DNA of 64,000 nt, from contig NZ_CP044011.1 in the NCBI RefSeq assembly GCF_016864555.1, forward strand, positions 3,739,501 to 3,803,500, given 5' to 3'. Each line of letters starts with the position of its first letter. The stretch's first letter is position 1. This stretch comes from Sinorhizobium sp. BG8. GTDB lineage: Bacteria > Pseudomonadota > Alphaproteobacteria > Rhizobiales > Rhizobiaceae. The translations under genes were made by a program, and so were the position numbers. Below the pieces are notes generated by a model. That model was not told where the DNA came from, did no database searches, and saw nothing but the letters and a program-made list of their open reading frames with translations. This document shows positions 28,405 to 37,246 of this stretch, piece after piece.

Positions 28405-28501
28405 TGAACCAAACGCGTCGGATGAACTGTTCCGCCAATGGCGGATCCGGTTCGATCGGCCCTCCGGGAGGGCCGCATCCGAGGGGTAGAGGAGCAATAC
28501 C

Positions 28502-29353
28502 ATGAAACTCCGGGCGTCTCCGGTCCTGACGGATGGACCGATACCGCTGATGGCTCCGGCGGCCATCTTCCTTTCAATCTTCTTTCTCGTGCCGCTCGGC
28601 TATGTCGGCTGGATGAGCCTGTCGCAGCCCGTGTTCGGCCTGCAGAACTTCGGAAGGCTGCTGCATTCGAGCCTCTTTGCGTCGGTCCTCTACCAGACGT
28701 TCAAGACCGCGTTCCTGGTGACGGTGCTGAGCCTCGTGTTCGCCTATCCCCTCGCCTATGCGGCCGCCAACGGTTCGAAGCGCTTTGCGACCTTCCTGCT
28801 CACCGTCGTGGCGCTCTCCTTCTGGACCAGCTATCTCGTGCGCACCTATGCCTGGATGGTCATCCTGGGCAACCAGGGGCCGGTGACGGCGCTGCTTGCC
28901 TGGTTGGGCTGGGATCCGGCACCGAAGCTTCTCTACACCACCTTCAGCGCCACGCTCGCCATGACCCATGCCCTGATCCCGTTCATGACCATGTCGCTGT
29001 TTTCGGTGATGAAGCGGATCGACCCGCTCTATGTCCGCGCAGCAGAAAGCCTCGGCGCCAACCCGCTGCGAGCCTTTGCAACGGTCTACCTGCCGCTGAG
29101 CGCCCCCGGTATCGTCAACGGCTGCACGCTCGTCTTCATCTCCTGCCTCGGTTTCTATGTCATGCCCGTCCTCCTCGGCAGCCCGCGCGATCAGATGATC
29201 GCCGGCATTATCGGCGACCAGATCGAGCAGACACTCGACTTCGGCCTGGGTTCAGCCATCTCGATCGTCCTGCTTGCACTGACGCTTGCGATCTACGCTC
29301 TCTACAATCGCTTCTTCGGCCTCGATCGGCTGTGGGCAGGAGGCGACCGATGA
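28502..29353 (+). CDS. ABC permease, PotB-like
   Basis: A 283-residue inner-membrane permease with about six helices. The EAA loop that contacts the ATPase is visible as AAESLGANPLRAFATVYLPL near residue 180. The N-terminal helix is preceded by a short basic segment. It overlaps the next permease start by four bases (ATGA). It would form the heterodimeric channel with that permease. Confidence 0.92.
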   Translation: MKLRASPVLTDGPIPLMAPAAIFLSIFFLVPLGYVGWMSLSQPVFGLQNFGRLLHSSLFASVLYQTFKTAFLVTVLSLVFAYPLAYAAANGSKRFATFLLTVVALSFWTSYLVRTYAWMVILGNQGPVTALLAWLGWDPAPKLLYTTFSATLAMTHALIPFMTMSLFSVMKRIDPLYVRAAESLGANPLRAFATVYLPLSAPGIVNGCTLVFISCLGFYVMPVLLGSPRDQMIAGIIGDQIEQTLDFGLGSAISIVLLALTLAIYALYNRFFGLDRLWAGGDR

Positions 29354-30179
29354 ACCCCTGGATTCGCGCTCTGGCGCTTTTGATCGCCGTCTTCGTGGCT
29401 GCCCCGATGTTCATCGTTATCCCGATGTCCTTCAGCTCCGCCGCCTCGCTGGCCTTCCCTCCACCCGGCTATACGCTCGGAAACTACATCAACTTCTTCT
29501 CGGATCCGAACTGGACGCAGCCGCTGATGAACAGCCTGGTGATCGGCGTCGGGACGGTCCTGGTGACGATGCTGGTTGCGGTCCCCGCCTCGTTCGCGCT
29601 GGTGCGGCACATCTTCGTCGGCCGCGGCCTGTTCAACCTGCTGATCATGCTGCCTATGATCGTCCCGACGATCGTCATGGCGCTCGGCTACTACATGTAT
29701 TTCGGGCAGTTGCGGCTGGTGCAGAGCTATCTCGGGTCATTCTCGCCCATAGCTGCATCGCCATGCCGATGTCGACCCTGATCCTGACAGCGGCGCTCAA
29801 GGGCTTCGACCGCTCGGTCGAGAGAGCGGCCATGAGCCTCGGCGCATCGCCCTTGCGCACCTTCCGACTGATTACATTTCCGATGCTACGTCCCGCCTTT
29901 ACCGTCGCTGGGCTGTTCGCCTTCATCGCGTCCTTCGACGAGGCCGTGATCGCCCTCTTCATATCCGGCCGCGACAAGGCGACCCTTCCGCGCCAGATGT
30001 TCAACGCCGTCCGCCAGGAGGCGGATCCGACAATCTCCGCCGCCTCCTCCTTCCTGTTCCTGCTGGTCCTTGCCGGCATCTGCATCTGGCTTGCGCCGCA
30101 GCTCGTACGCCGCCGCACCCGCACCGCAGATCAGTCACAAGGCAACGGTGCCACCCAGACCGCAGCCGCGGCATCCTGA
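29350..30179 (+). pseudogene. ABC permease, PotC-like, interrupted by a single-base frameshift
   Basis: The second permease of the amine importer. The first frame reads from ATG 29350 (MNPWIRALALLIAVF) through four helices to VQSYLG, then goes out of frame and stops at 29781. The rest, including the EAA loop (RAAMSLGASPLRTFRLITFP) and last helices, continues in another frame to 30179. One extra G in the GGG at 29734-29736 would restore a continuous protein of about 276 residues (SYLG then VILAHSCIAMPMS). Either a sequencing error or a genuine lesion that would disable the importer. Confidence 0.85.
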
Positions 30180-30195
30180 TACAAGGAGCATAGAA

Positions 30196-31245
30196 ATGAA
30201 CGCCCGTTCCCTCACGCTTCGCAACGTCAACAAGTCCTATGACGGCGTGCACATGGCCGCCGACGACGTTTCCCTCGACATCAAGGCCGGCGAATTCGTC
30301 TCCTTCCTCGGGCCGTCGGGTTCGGGCAAGACCACGACGCTGATGATGATCGCCGGCTTCCAGCATCCGACGAGCGGCGAGATCCGTCTCGGCGAGCGCG
30401 CCATCGACAACCTGCCACCCCACAAGCGCAACATCGGCATGGTGTTCCAGAACTACGCGCTCTTCCCGCACATGACGATTGCCGACAACGTCGCCTTTCC
30501 CTTGCGCATGCGCGGCGTGTCGAAGCCGGAAAAGGAACGCCGCTCCCGCGAGGCGCTGGCGAAGGTTGGACTTCAGGGTTTCGAGAAGCGCATCCCTTCC
30601 GAGCTGTCCGGCGGCCAGCAGCAGCGGGTGGCGCTTGCGCGTGCCCTCGTCTTCGAGCCCGACATCATCCTGCTCGACGAGCCGCTCGGCGCCCTCGACA
30701 AGGCGCTGCGTGAGCACATGCAGGTGGAACTCAAGCGCATCCACAAGGATCTCGGCGTCACCATGGTCTACGTCACCCACGACCAGACCGAGGCGATGAC
30801 CATGTCCGACCGCATCGCAGTCTTCAACCAGGGCCGTATCGAGCAGATCGGCACGCCGGACGAGATCTACTTCGCGCCAAAGACCCGCTTCGTCGCCTCC
30901 TTCATCGGAGACAGTAACATCATCGAGGCTTCAGCCCTTGGCGATGGCCGCTTCGAAACCGCAGTCGGCGTCGTCGAAGCGCGGGCAACCGGTGCCGAGC
31001 GCAACAGCCGCGCCGATCTTCTGCTGCGTCCGGAGATGATACGGATCGCCGATGCGGCTCAGCCCGATCGCCGGCCATTCAAGATCGACACCACCATCAA
31101 CTATGGCGACAATCTCCTCGTCATCGGCAAGCTCGGCACGCAGGCGATCCGCATGCGCGTTCCGGGCGTCGATGCGCGCAGGCTCACGGGCTCTTCGGAG
31201 TGCCACGTGACCTGGCGCAGCGAAGATATCCACGTCATCGCCTGA
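30196..31245 (+). CDS. ABC transporter ATPase, PotA-like
   Basis: The 349-residue energy-coupling subunit of the amine importer. Walker A GPSGSGKTT (near 40), Q-loop VFQNYALFPHMT, signature LSGGQQQRVALARAL, Walker B IILLDEPLGALDK and H-loop VTHDQTEAM are all intact. The C-terminal part (about 245-349) is the TOBE/OB regulatory domain typical of spermidine/putrescine-type ATPases. ATG at 30196 follows AAGGAG. It lies 16 bases after the frameshifted permease. Confidence 0.94.
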   Translation: MNARSLTLRNVNKSYDGVHMAADDVSLDIKAGEFVSFLGPSGSGKTTTLMMIAGFQHPTSGEIRLGERAIDNLPPHKRNIGMVFQNYALFPHMTIADNVAFPLRMRGVSKPEKERRSREALAKVGLQGFEKRIPSELSGGQQQRVALARALVFEPDIILLDEPLGALDKALREHMQVELKRIHKDLGVTMVYVTHDQTEAMTMSDRIAVFNQGRIEQIGTPDEIYFAPKTRFVASFIGDSNIIEASALGDGRFETAVGVVEARATGAERNSRADLLLRPEMIRIADAAQPDRRPFKIDTTINYGDNLLVIGKLGTQAIRMRVPGVDARRLTGSSECHVTWRSEDIHVIA

Positions 31246-31290
31246 TCGCCCATTTCCGTTTCTACGAGTGCATTCCTGATGGAGCCTGCC

Positions 31291-32676
31291 ATGAACGATC
31301 GTCCAAATTCCCTGCACGCCCTGGACAAGCAAACCCTGGTTCATCCCTACACGAACCTGGCGGTACACCAGGAGGTCGGGCCGCATGTGATTACCGGCGG
31401 CGAAGGCATCTACGTCATCGACGACGAGGGCAAGCGTTACATCGAGGGCTTGGCCGGGCTCTTCTGCGCCGGCCTCGGCTTCAGCGAACCCCGTCTCGTG
31501 GAAGCGGCGACCCGGCAGCTCAAGACGATGCCGTTCTACCATTCCTTCGCCCACAAATCGACGGAACCCGGTATCCGGCTCGCCGAGACACTGCTCTCCA
31601 TGGCACCCGTACCGATGTCGAAGGTCTTCTTCGCCGGCTCCGGCTCGGAGGCCAACGACACGGCGATCAAGCTGATCTGGTACTACAACAACGCGCTTGA
31701 GCGGCCGAAGAAGAAGAAGATAATTTCCCGGCGCAAGGCCTATCACGGCGTCACGGTCGCGACGGCGAGCCTCACCGGCCTGCCCTTCAACCACCGCGAC
31801 TTCGATCTTCCGATCGCGAACATCCTCCACACTGACTGCCCGCACTATTGGCGCTTCGCCGAACCCGGCGAAAGCGAGGAGGACTTTGCCACCCGGCTTG
31901 CCGACAACCTCGAAGCGTTGATTCTGGAGGAAGGTCCGGACACGATCGCCGCATTCTTCGCCGAACCGGTCATGGTGTCGGGCGGCGTCATCACACCGCC
32001 GAAGACCTATTTCGAGAAGATCCAGGCGATCCTCAGGAAATACGACATCCTCCTGGTTGCCGACGAGGTCATTTGCGGTTTCGGCCGCACCGGCAACATG
32101 TTCGGCTCCGAGACCTACGGCATGAAGCCCGACATGATCAGTTGCGCCAAGCAGCTTTCGGCGGCCTACATGCCGATCTCCGCACTGATGATCAACGAGA
32201 AGATTGCCGAAGCGCTCGTTGACCAGAGCCGCAAGATCGGAACGTTCTCGCACGGCTACACCTATGGCGGACATCCGGTCGCGGCCGCCGTCGCGCTCGA
32301 GGCGCTGAGGATCTACCAGGAGATTGACATCGTCTCCCACGTCCGCGCCGTGGCGCCCCGCTTCCAGAAAGGCATTGCCAGGCTCGGTGAGCATCCGCTG
32401 ATCGGCGAGGCGCGAGGCGTCGGGCTCGTCGCCGGCCTTGAGTTCGTCAAGGACAAGGCGACCAAGGAGAATTTTCCGCCTGCCTGGCAGGTCGCCAACC
32501 ACGCCGGAAAGTTCGCCACCGAGCGTGGCGTCCTGACCCGCGGTCTCGGCGACATGGTGAGCCTCTGCCCCGCCATGATCATCAACGAGGAACAGATCGA
32601 CGACCTCATGAGCCGCATGCAGCTCGCGCTCGACGACACCCTCGCCTGGGCGCGCGCCCAGGGCTACATGTCCTGA
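31291..32676 (+). CDS. Class III PLP-dependent aminotransferase (omega-amino acid:pyruvate type)
   Basis: A 461-residue class III transaminase transferring a terminal amino group, probably to pyruvate, to give a semialdehyde. The PLP-binding lysine is Lys287 (SCAKQLSAAYMPISA), the cofactor-anchoring aspartate lies in VADEVICGFGRTGNMFG, the phosphate-contacting loop is GSGSEANDTAIK, and FSHGYTYGGHPVAAA is typical of the family. ATG 31291 has GGAG ten bases upstream and is preferred over ATG 31279. The aldehyde dehydrogenase gene 13 bases downstream would oxidise the product. Confidence 0.9.
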   Translation: MNDRPNSLHALDKQTLVHPYTNLAVHQEVGPHVITGGEGIYVIDDEGKRYIEGLAGLFCAGLGFSEPRLVEAATRQLKTMPFYHSFAHKSTEPGIRLAETLLSMAPVPMSKVFFAGSGSEANDTAIKLIWYYNNALERPKKKKIISRRKAYHGVTVATASLTGLPFNHRDFDLPIANILHTDCPHYWRFAEPGESEEDFATRLADNLEALILEEGPDTIAAFFAEPVMVSGGVITPPKTYFEKIQAILRKYDILLVADEVICGFGRTGNMFGSETYGMKPDMISCAKQLSAAYMPISALMINEKIAEALVDQSRKIGTFSHGYTYGGHPVAAAVALEALRIYQEIDIVSHVRAVAPRFQKGIARLGEHPLIGEARGVGLVAGLEFVKDKATKENFPPAWQVANHAGKFATERGVLTRGLGDMVSLCPAMIINEEQIDDLMSRMQLALDDTLAWARAQGYMS

Positions 32677-32689
32677 GAAGAGGCCGACC

Positions 32690-34153
32690 ATGACCTCAGA
32701 CAACACATCCTTCGCCTACGAGCGGCTCGGCATGCTGATCGGTGGCCGCTGGATCTACGATGCCGAGCGGCGTGGCGAGGTTCTCGACCCCGCGACCGGC
32801 CAGGTTATCGGCCATCTGCCGCACGCGACGGATGCCGACCTTGCCGAGGCCGTCGCCTCCGCCCAGCGCGCCTTCGAGAAATGGAAGGATCGTTCCCCGC
32901 TCGAGCGGGGCCAGATCCTGCGCCGTTTCGCCGACCTCGCCCGCAAGCACGCCGACGAGATCGGCCGCAGCATGACGCGCGACCAGGGCAAACCGCTCGC
33001 CGAAGCAATCGGCGAGATCCGTTTTGCCGCAGACCATGCCGACTGGCACGCTGAAGAGGCACGCCGCATCTACGGCCGGGTAATTCCCTCGCGCGATCCG
33101 CGCGTGCAGCAGCTTGTCGTACGCGAACCGGTCGGGGTCTGCATCGCGTTCACGCCGTGGAACTTCCCCTTCAGCCAGGCACTGCGCAAGGTCGTGGCGG
33201 CGCTCGCGAGCGGCTGCACGATTATCCTCAAGGGGCCGGCGGAATCGCCCTCCTCCACGGTCGCAATCGCACGGCTGATGCAGGAATCCGGCTTGCCGGA
33301 CGGTTGTCTCAACATCGTCTGGGGTTCCTCTACCCACATTTCCGAGACGCTTCTTTCATCTCCCGAGGTGAAGAAGATCTCGTTCACCGGATCCGTGGAG
33401 GTCGGCAAACTGCTGGCCTCGCTTGCCGGACGCCACATGAAGCGCTCCACCATGGAGCTCGGCGGGCATGCGCCCGTCATCGTCTACGACGACGCTGATA
33501 TCGATGCAGCCGCCGAAGCCCTCGCGGCCCAGAAGATCCGCAATGCCGGCCAGGTCTGCATATCCCCGACCCGGTTCTATGTGCAGGCGAAGGCATATGA
33601 CCGCTTCGTGGCACGCTTCGCGGAGAAGGTCGCCGAGACGAAGGTCGGCAACGGATTTGACGATGGCGTGCAAATGGGCCCGCTGTGCCATGCGCGGCGG
33701 GTTACTGCCATGGAGAGCTTCGTACAGGACGCGCGCGAACAGGGCGCCGAAATCGTCGCCGGCGGTACACGGATCGGCAACGCCGGTTATTTCTATGCCC
33801 CCACCGTGGTTGCCGGCGGCACGGACGCGCTCCGCTTGATGAACGAAGAGCCTTTCGGGCCGATTGCGGTCGCAACACCCTTCGGCGATTTCGACGAGGT
33901 GATCCGCCGCGCCAACAGCCTGCCCTTCGGTCTCGCCTCATACGTCTTCACCGGATCGAGCAGCCGTGCCCAAAACACGGCCCGTGCACTTGCTGCCGGC
34001 ATGGTCAGCATCAACCACTTCGGACTGGCCCTGCCCGAAACGCCGTTTGGCGGCATCAATGACAGCGGCTACGGCAGTGAGGGGGGCGAGGAAACCTTCG
34101 ACGGTTACTTGAGCACCAAATTCGTCACGCGGTTCGACGCGGTTCCCGCGTAA
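32690..34153 (+). CDS. NAD(P)-dependent aldehyde dehydrogenase, succinate-semialdehyde type (GabD-like)
   Basis: A 487-residue aldehyde dehydrogenase that probably oxidises the semialdehyde made by the adjacent aminotransferase. The catalytic cysteine is Cys290 (NAGQVCISPTRF) and the general base Glu256 (MELGGHAP), the normal spacing of 34. The cofactor-binding segments FTPWNFPFSQ and FTGSVEVGKLL are intact. It groups by sequence with succinate-semialdehyde and related omega-carboxylic semialdehyde dehydrogenases; the exact substrate is inferred. Confidence 0.91.
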   Translation: MTSDNTSFAYERLGMLIGGRWIYDAERRGEVLDPATGQVIGHLPHATDADLAEAVASAQRAFEKWKDRSPLERGQILRRFADLARKHADEIGRSMTRDQGKPLAEAIGEIRFAADHADWHAEEARRIYGRVIPSRDPRVQQLVVREPVGVCIAFTPWNFPFSQALRKVVAALASGCTIILKGPAESPSSTVAIARLMQESGLPDGCLNIVWGSSTHISETLLSSPEVKKISFTGSVEVGKLLASLAGRHMKRSTMELGGHAPVIVYDDADIDAAAEALAAQKIRNAGQVCISPTRFYVQAKAYDRFVARFAEKVAETKVGNGFDDGVQMGPLCHARRVTAMESFVQDAREQGAEIVAGGTRIGNAGYFYAPTVVAGGTDALRLMNEEPFGPIAVATPFGDFDEVIRRANSLPFGLASYVFTGSSSRAQNTARALAAGMVSINHFGLALPETPFGGINDSGYGSEGGEETFDGYLSTKFVTRFDAVPA

Positions 34154-34279
34154 GCTGGGTGGCGGGGCAGCGCGGAGTGTTGGCGGGCACTCCGCGCGCC
34201 GAATTTCGGCTGCATCCTCGGTACGCAACGAAATGAAGCGGCGCGACACCCGCGCCCACAGCAGAAAACGGAGAATGAC

Positions 34280-34669
34280 ATGTTTGAAGCCATCGATACC
34301 GGCTCGGATCCATCCGATGTTCCGGTCAGCGAAGTCGTCCGCGCCGGCAACCTCGTCTGGTCGGTCCATGTATCCGAAGACCCGGTCAACGGTGGTCTCG
34401 TCCTCGGTGACATCGAAACCCAGACGCGCCGCACGCTCGGGAACCTCGACATCGCCATTCGCGCCGCCGGCGGAACGCTTGCCGACGTGGTGCAGGTACA
34501 GGTCTTCCTCGTAGAAAAGACGGACTCGGCGGGCATGAACAAGGTCTATGCAGAGTATTTCAAGGAGCCCTATCCGGTGCGCGCGACCGTCGTCGTGAAG
34601 GAACTCCTGGCCGAGGGCCTCAGGATCGAAATCCTTGCGCACGCCGTTCTCGGAGAAGCCGCGAAGTGA
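34280..34669 (+). CDS. RidA/YjgF-family protein, copy 1
   Basis: A 129-residue RidA/YjgF/UK114 family protein, a group that hydrolyses reactive enamine/imine intermediates or acts in amino-compound catabolism. It has the family pattern GDIETQTRRTLGNLDIAIRA, the LADVVQVQVFL strand and the substrate arginine region PYPVRATVVVKELL. The 127 bases before it hold no gene. A close homologue follows 63 bases downstream. Confidence 0.88.
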   Translation: MFEAIDTGSDPSDVPVSEVVRAGNLVWSVHVSEDPVNGGLVLGDIETQTRRTLGNLDIAIRAAGGTLADVVQVQVFLVEKTDSAGMNKVYAEYFKEPYPVRATVVVKELLAEGLRIEILAHAVLGEAAK

Positions 34670-34732
34670 GCTGCGCGTGCCGCTGGAATGCCCCAGAAGG
34701 ACCCGGCGCCACTTTCCTCAGGAAAATCGTAC

Positions 34733-35110
34733 ATGTTTGAAAAAGTCGAAACCGGCATCTTCGCGTCGAAGGCACCCCTCAGCGGAACGGTCAAGGCCGG
34801 CCGCATCGTGCGCTCGGCCCACATCGCCAAGAACCCCGAAACTGGCGAACTCGTCACCGGTGATATCGAAACGCAGGCTCGCCAGGTGTTTGCCAATCTG
34901 CGGCAGGCGCTGGCGGCCGCTGGGGGCACACTCGCCGACGTCGTGCAGATACAGGCGTATCTGATCGACAAGGCGGATGCCCCCGGCATGAACCGCGTCT
35001 ACCGCACGTTCTTCTCCGCGCCCTACCCCGTGCGCGCAACCGTCGTCACAGACCTCCTGTCAGCAGGCATTCGGCTGGAGATCATGGCGACGGCGGTCGT
35101 CGAGACCTAG
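34733..35110 (+). CDS. RidA/YjgF-family protein, copy 2
   Basis: A 125-residue RidA-family protein clearly homologous to its neighbour: GDIETQARQVFANLRQALAA, LADVVQIQAYLIDKADAPGM and PYPVRATVVTDLL align without gaps to copy 1. Most likely a tandem duplication; the two could form a mixed trimer or act on successive imines. ATG at 34733 has AGGA ten bases upstream. It is the last gene of the IclR-headed operon, followed by a terminator-like hairpin. Confidence 0.88.
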   Translation: MFEKVETGIFASKAPLSGTVKAGRIVRSAHIAKNPETGELVTGDIETQARQVFANLRQALAAAGGTLADVVQIQAYLIDKADAPGMNRVYRTFFSAPYPVRATVVTDLLSAGIRLEIMATAVVET

Positions 35111-35205
35111 GACGCCGGAAGCGATCTGCGCCGGATGGCATGAAGTGGGGTCTCCCGAGATCCCCAGTTCAGGATCATCTCACCGCAGCGCATTGGAAAT
35201 ACCGC

Positions 35206-35238
35206 GGGGCGCCTCCGACTTGGCTGGGTAGGCGCCCC
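35206..35238. terminator. Terminator-like hairpin between convergent genes
   Basis: GGGGCGCCT at 35206-35214 pairs perfectly with AGGCGCCCC at 35230-35238 around a 15-base loop. It lies between the end of the second RidA gene and the end of the convergent short-chain dehydrogenase gene. A T tract is missing on either strand, so efficiency is uncertain. Confidence 0.55.
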
Positions 35239-35251
35239 TGTCTGCCGGATG

Positions 35252-36088
35252 TCATGCGGCCGGCAGGAAATCAGTAGAGACGGATACCGGACGCCACGCG
35301 GTGAGAATCTCGCCGTCCGACACATGCTTTGCCTCGATCGCGGCGACGGTGTCGCTGCCGAGCGGAAGCCTGATCGGCGGGTTCTCGGCATCGACGAAGG
35401 ATATCAAGACGTCGACCAACGCGTCTGGATTGCCGGGCTGGTTGTGGCTGATCTCCTGCGCTTTCTGCCGCACGAGCCCTGCTGTCCCGGAATAGTCGTC
35501 GATCTGGATCGGGCTTACCGTGAGCGAGGTCGAGTCCAGGAAGTCTGTGCGGAAGTAGCCCGGCTCGATCGCAGTGGCATGGATGCCGAGCGGTCCCAGT
35601 TCCTCGGCAAGGGCCTCCGTCAACCCTTCGACCGCGAACTTCGTCGAGCAGTAAACGCCGAATCCAGGCCCGCTTCGATAGCCGCCGATCGAAGAAAAGT
35701 TGAGAATGCGCCCGGATCGCTGGCGGCGCATGTGCGGGAGCACCGCGCGGGTAACGGCGAGGAGCCCGAAGACGTTCGTGCGATAGAGGGCCTCGATCTC
35801 TGCCCCGCTTGCCTCCTCGACCGCCCCGAGCAATCCGTAGCCCGCATTGTTGACGAGAATGTCGATCCGCCCGAACCGGGCAATGGCTTGCCTTACCGCC
35901 TCATACGCCTGTGTTTCGTCGGTGACGTCGAGGGCAACGGCAAGGAGGTTGGGCTGCTCTCCAAAGCGTTCGACGATCCCCTTGGGATTGCGCGCAGTTG
36001 CGACGACCCGGTCGCCCTTGGCCAGCGCCTTTTCAACGATTAGGGCACCAAAGCCGCGGGATGCTCCTGTAATGAACCACGTATGCAT
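35252..36088 (-). CDS. Short-chain dehydrogenase/reductase
   Basis: A 278-residue classical SDR oxidoreductase. NAD(P) binding: TGASRGFGA at residues 8-16. Structural NNAG at about 84-87. Catalytic Ser (NFSSIGG) and YCSTK motif at about 154-158. An arginine in ATARNP after the second strand favours NADPH. The substrate is unknown. It is divergent from a LysR gene with a perfect palindrome between them, so that regulator probably controls it. Confidence 0.9.
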   Translation of the reverse strand: MHTWFITGASRGFGALIVEKALAKGDRVVATARNPKGIVERFGEQPNLLAVALDVTDETQAYEAVRQAIARFGRIDILVNNAGYGLLGAVEEASGAEIEALYRTNVFGLLAVTRAVLPHMRRQRSGRILNFSSIGGYRSGPGFGVYCSTKFAVEGLTEALAEELGPLGIHATAIEPGYFRTDFLDSTSLTVSPIQIDDYSGTAGLVRQKAQEISHNQPGNPDALVDVLISFVDAENPPIRLPLGSDTVAAIEAKHVSDGEILTAWRPVSVSTDFLPAA

Positions 36089-36160
36089 TTGAACCTCCTA
36101 GCTGGTATCGCCGCTCCATCATCTGCGGCTGGGATTGTTTTACCTCGGAGGATCTGATGA

Positions 36161-36179
36161 GATAATCCACTGGATTATC
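36161..36179. promoter_or_regulatory. Perfect palindrome, candidate LysR operator
   Basis: GATAATCCA and TGGATTATC are exact reverse complements separated by one C at 36170. The site lies in the 117-base gap between the divergent SDR and LysR genes, 26 bases before the LysR ATG. It contains the form ATAATCCAcTGGATTAT, AT-rich inverted arms as expected for a LysR-type operator controlling both directions. Confidence 0.65.
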
Positions 36180-36205
36180 CACGTGTTAGTGAGTAAATTT
36201 CACCA

Positions 36206-37105
36206 ATGCCATCCATATCACCTTCGGACCTGTCCCCGTTCCTGACGCTCGCGCGCCATCGCAGCTTCCGTCGTGCAGCAGATGAGATCGGCTGCACGCC
36301 ATCGGCGCTGAGCCATGCGATCAAGGCACTGGAGGGGCGCCTTGACCTGCGCCTCTTCAATCGTACCACCCGCAGCGTCGCTTTAACGGAAGCCGGGGAG
36401 CGACTGCTTGCACGCATTGCCCCGGCATTTCGCGACATCGAGGATGCGCTCGATGATCTGAACAACCTGCGCGGCACGCCTGTCGGGCGGCTCAGGATCA
36501 ACGCTGCCCGCACATCATCGAAGATGGTGCTGCTGCCCCTCGTCGCCCGCTTTCTGGAGATCCATCCCAGGGTCAGCATCGAGATCACCGTCGAGAACGA
36601 TCTGGTCGACATGGTCTCCGAAGGATTCGATGCGGGCGTCCGCTTCGGCGAGGTGATTGCCCAGGACATGATCGCGGTTCCGATCGGCCCGCGCCAGCGA
36701 ACCGCGATCGTGGCGGCCCCCGCCCTTTTCGAGCGCTATCCGAGGCCGACCGCCCCGGAGCATCTGAAGGCGCTTCCCTGCATCGGCCTGCGCTTCGGCA
36801 GCGGCCGGCTCTACGAATGGGAGTTCGAGCGCGGCGGCATGGAAGTTGCCGTCGAGGTGAACGGACCGCTGGTCGTCGGCGACCAGGACATGATGGTCGA
36901 CGCCGCACTCCTCGGCACCGGCGTCGCCTACGCCTTCGAGGACCAGGTCTCGCCTTACATCGAAGAGAAGCGGCTCGTGCGGGTGCTCGAGGACTGGTGT
37001 CCCTACTATGGCGGCTTCTATCTGTACTATCCGAGCCGGCGACAGATGCCTGCCGTACTGCGCGCCTTCGTCGATTTCATGAAGGCGTCGGCTCCCGGCC
37101 AGTGA
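36206..37105 (+). CDS. LysR-family regulator
   Basis: A 299-residue LysR regulator of the large CrgA/YafC-like group. The helix-turn-helix is at about 5-65 (FLTLARHRSFRRAADEIGCT, then SALSHAIKALEGRLDLRLF), followed by a full effector domain (GRLRINAARTSSKMVLLPLV, VDMVSEGFDAGVRFGE). It is divergent from the short-chain dehydrogenase, its likely target. Transcription ends toward a strong hairpin before the convergent sulfatase gene. Confidence 0.92.
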   Translation: MPSISPSDLSPFLTLARHRSFRRAADEIGCTPSALSHAIKALEGRLDLRLFNRTTRSVALTEAGERLLARIAPAFRDIEDALDDLNNLRGTPVGRLRINAARTSSKMVLLPLVARFLEIHPRVSIEITVENDLVDMVSEGFDAGVRFGEVIAQDMIAVPIGPRQRTAIVAAPALFERYPRPTAPEHLKALPCIGLRFGSGRLYEWEFERGGMEVAVEVNGPLVVGDQDMMVDAALLGTGVAYAFEDQVSPYIEEKRLVRVLEDWCPYYGGFYLYYPSRRQMPAVLRAFVDFMKASAPGQ

Positions 37106-37173
37106 CTTCCGCCAGAAGAATTCGATCCCGAGCGAAGCCCATGCGGAGCGGCCATGTCGGCGGGACCGCTCCG

Positions 37174-37207
37174 ACGGGCACGCATCGACGTGACGATGCG
37201 TGCCCGT
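37174..37207. terminator. Strong bidirectional hairpin between convergent genes
   Basis: ACGGGCACGCATCG at 37174-37187 pairs perfectly with CGATGCGTGCCCGT at 37194-37207 around a 6-base loop: a 14-base-pair, GC-rich stem between the LysR stop and the convergent sulfatase stop. A second hairpin (GGAGCGG/CCGCTCC, about 37145-37172) directly precedes it. No clear T tract. Confidence 0.7.
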
Positions 37208-37246
37208 GCGGGCCAATGCGCCTGCGGCCGTGGCCCTCCGGCGGTC

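Noticed and set aside
30931-32706. A 591-codon minus-strand open frame opposite the aminotransferase
   Set aside because: Antisense shadow; the PLP lysine and family motifs are on the plus strand.
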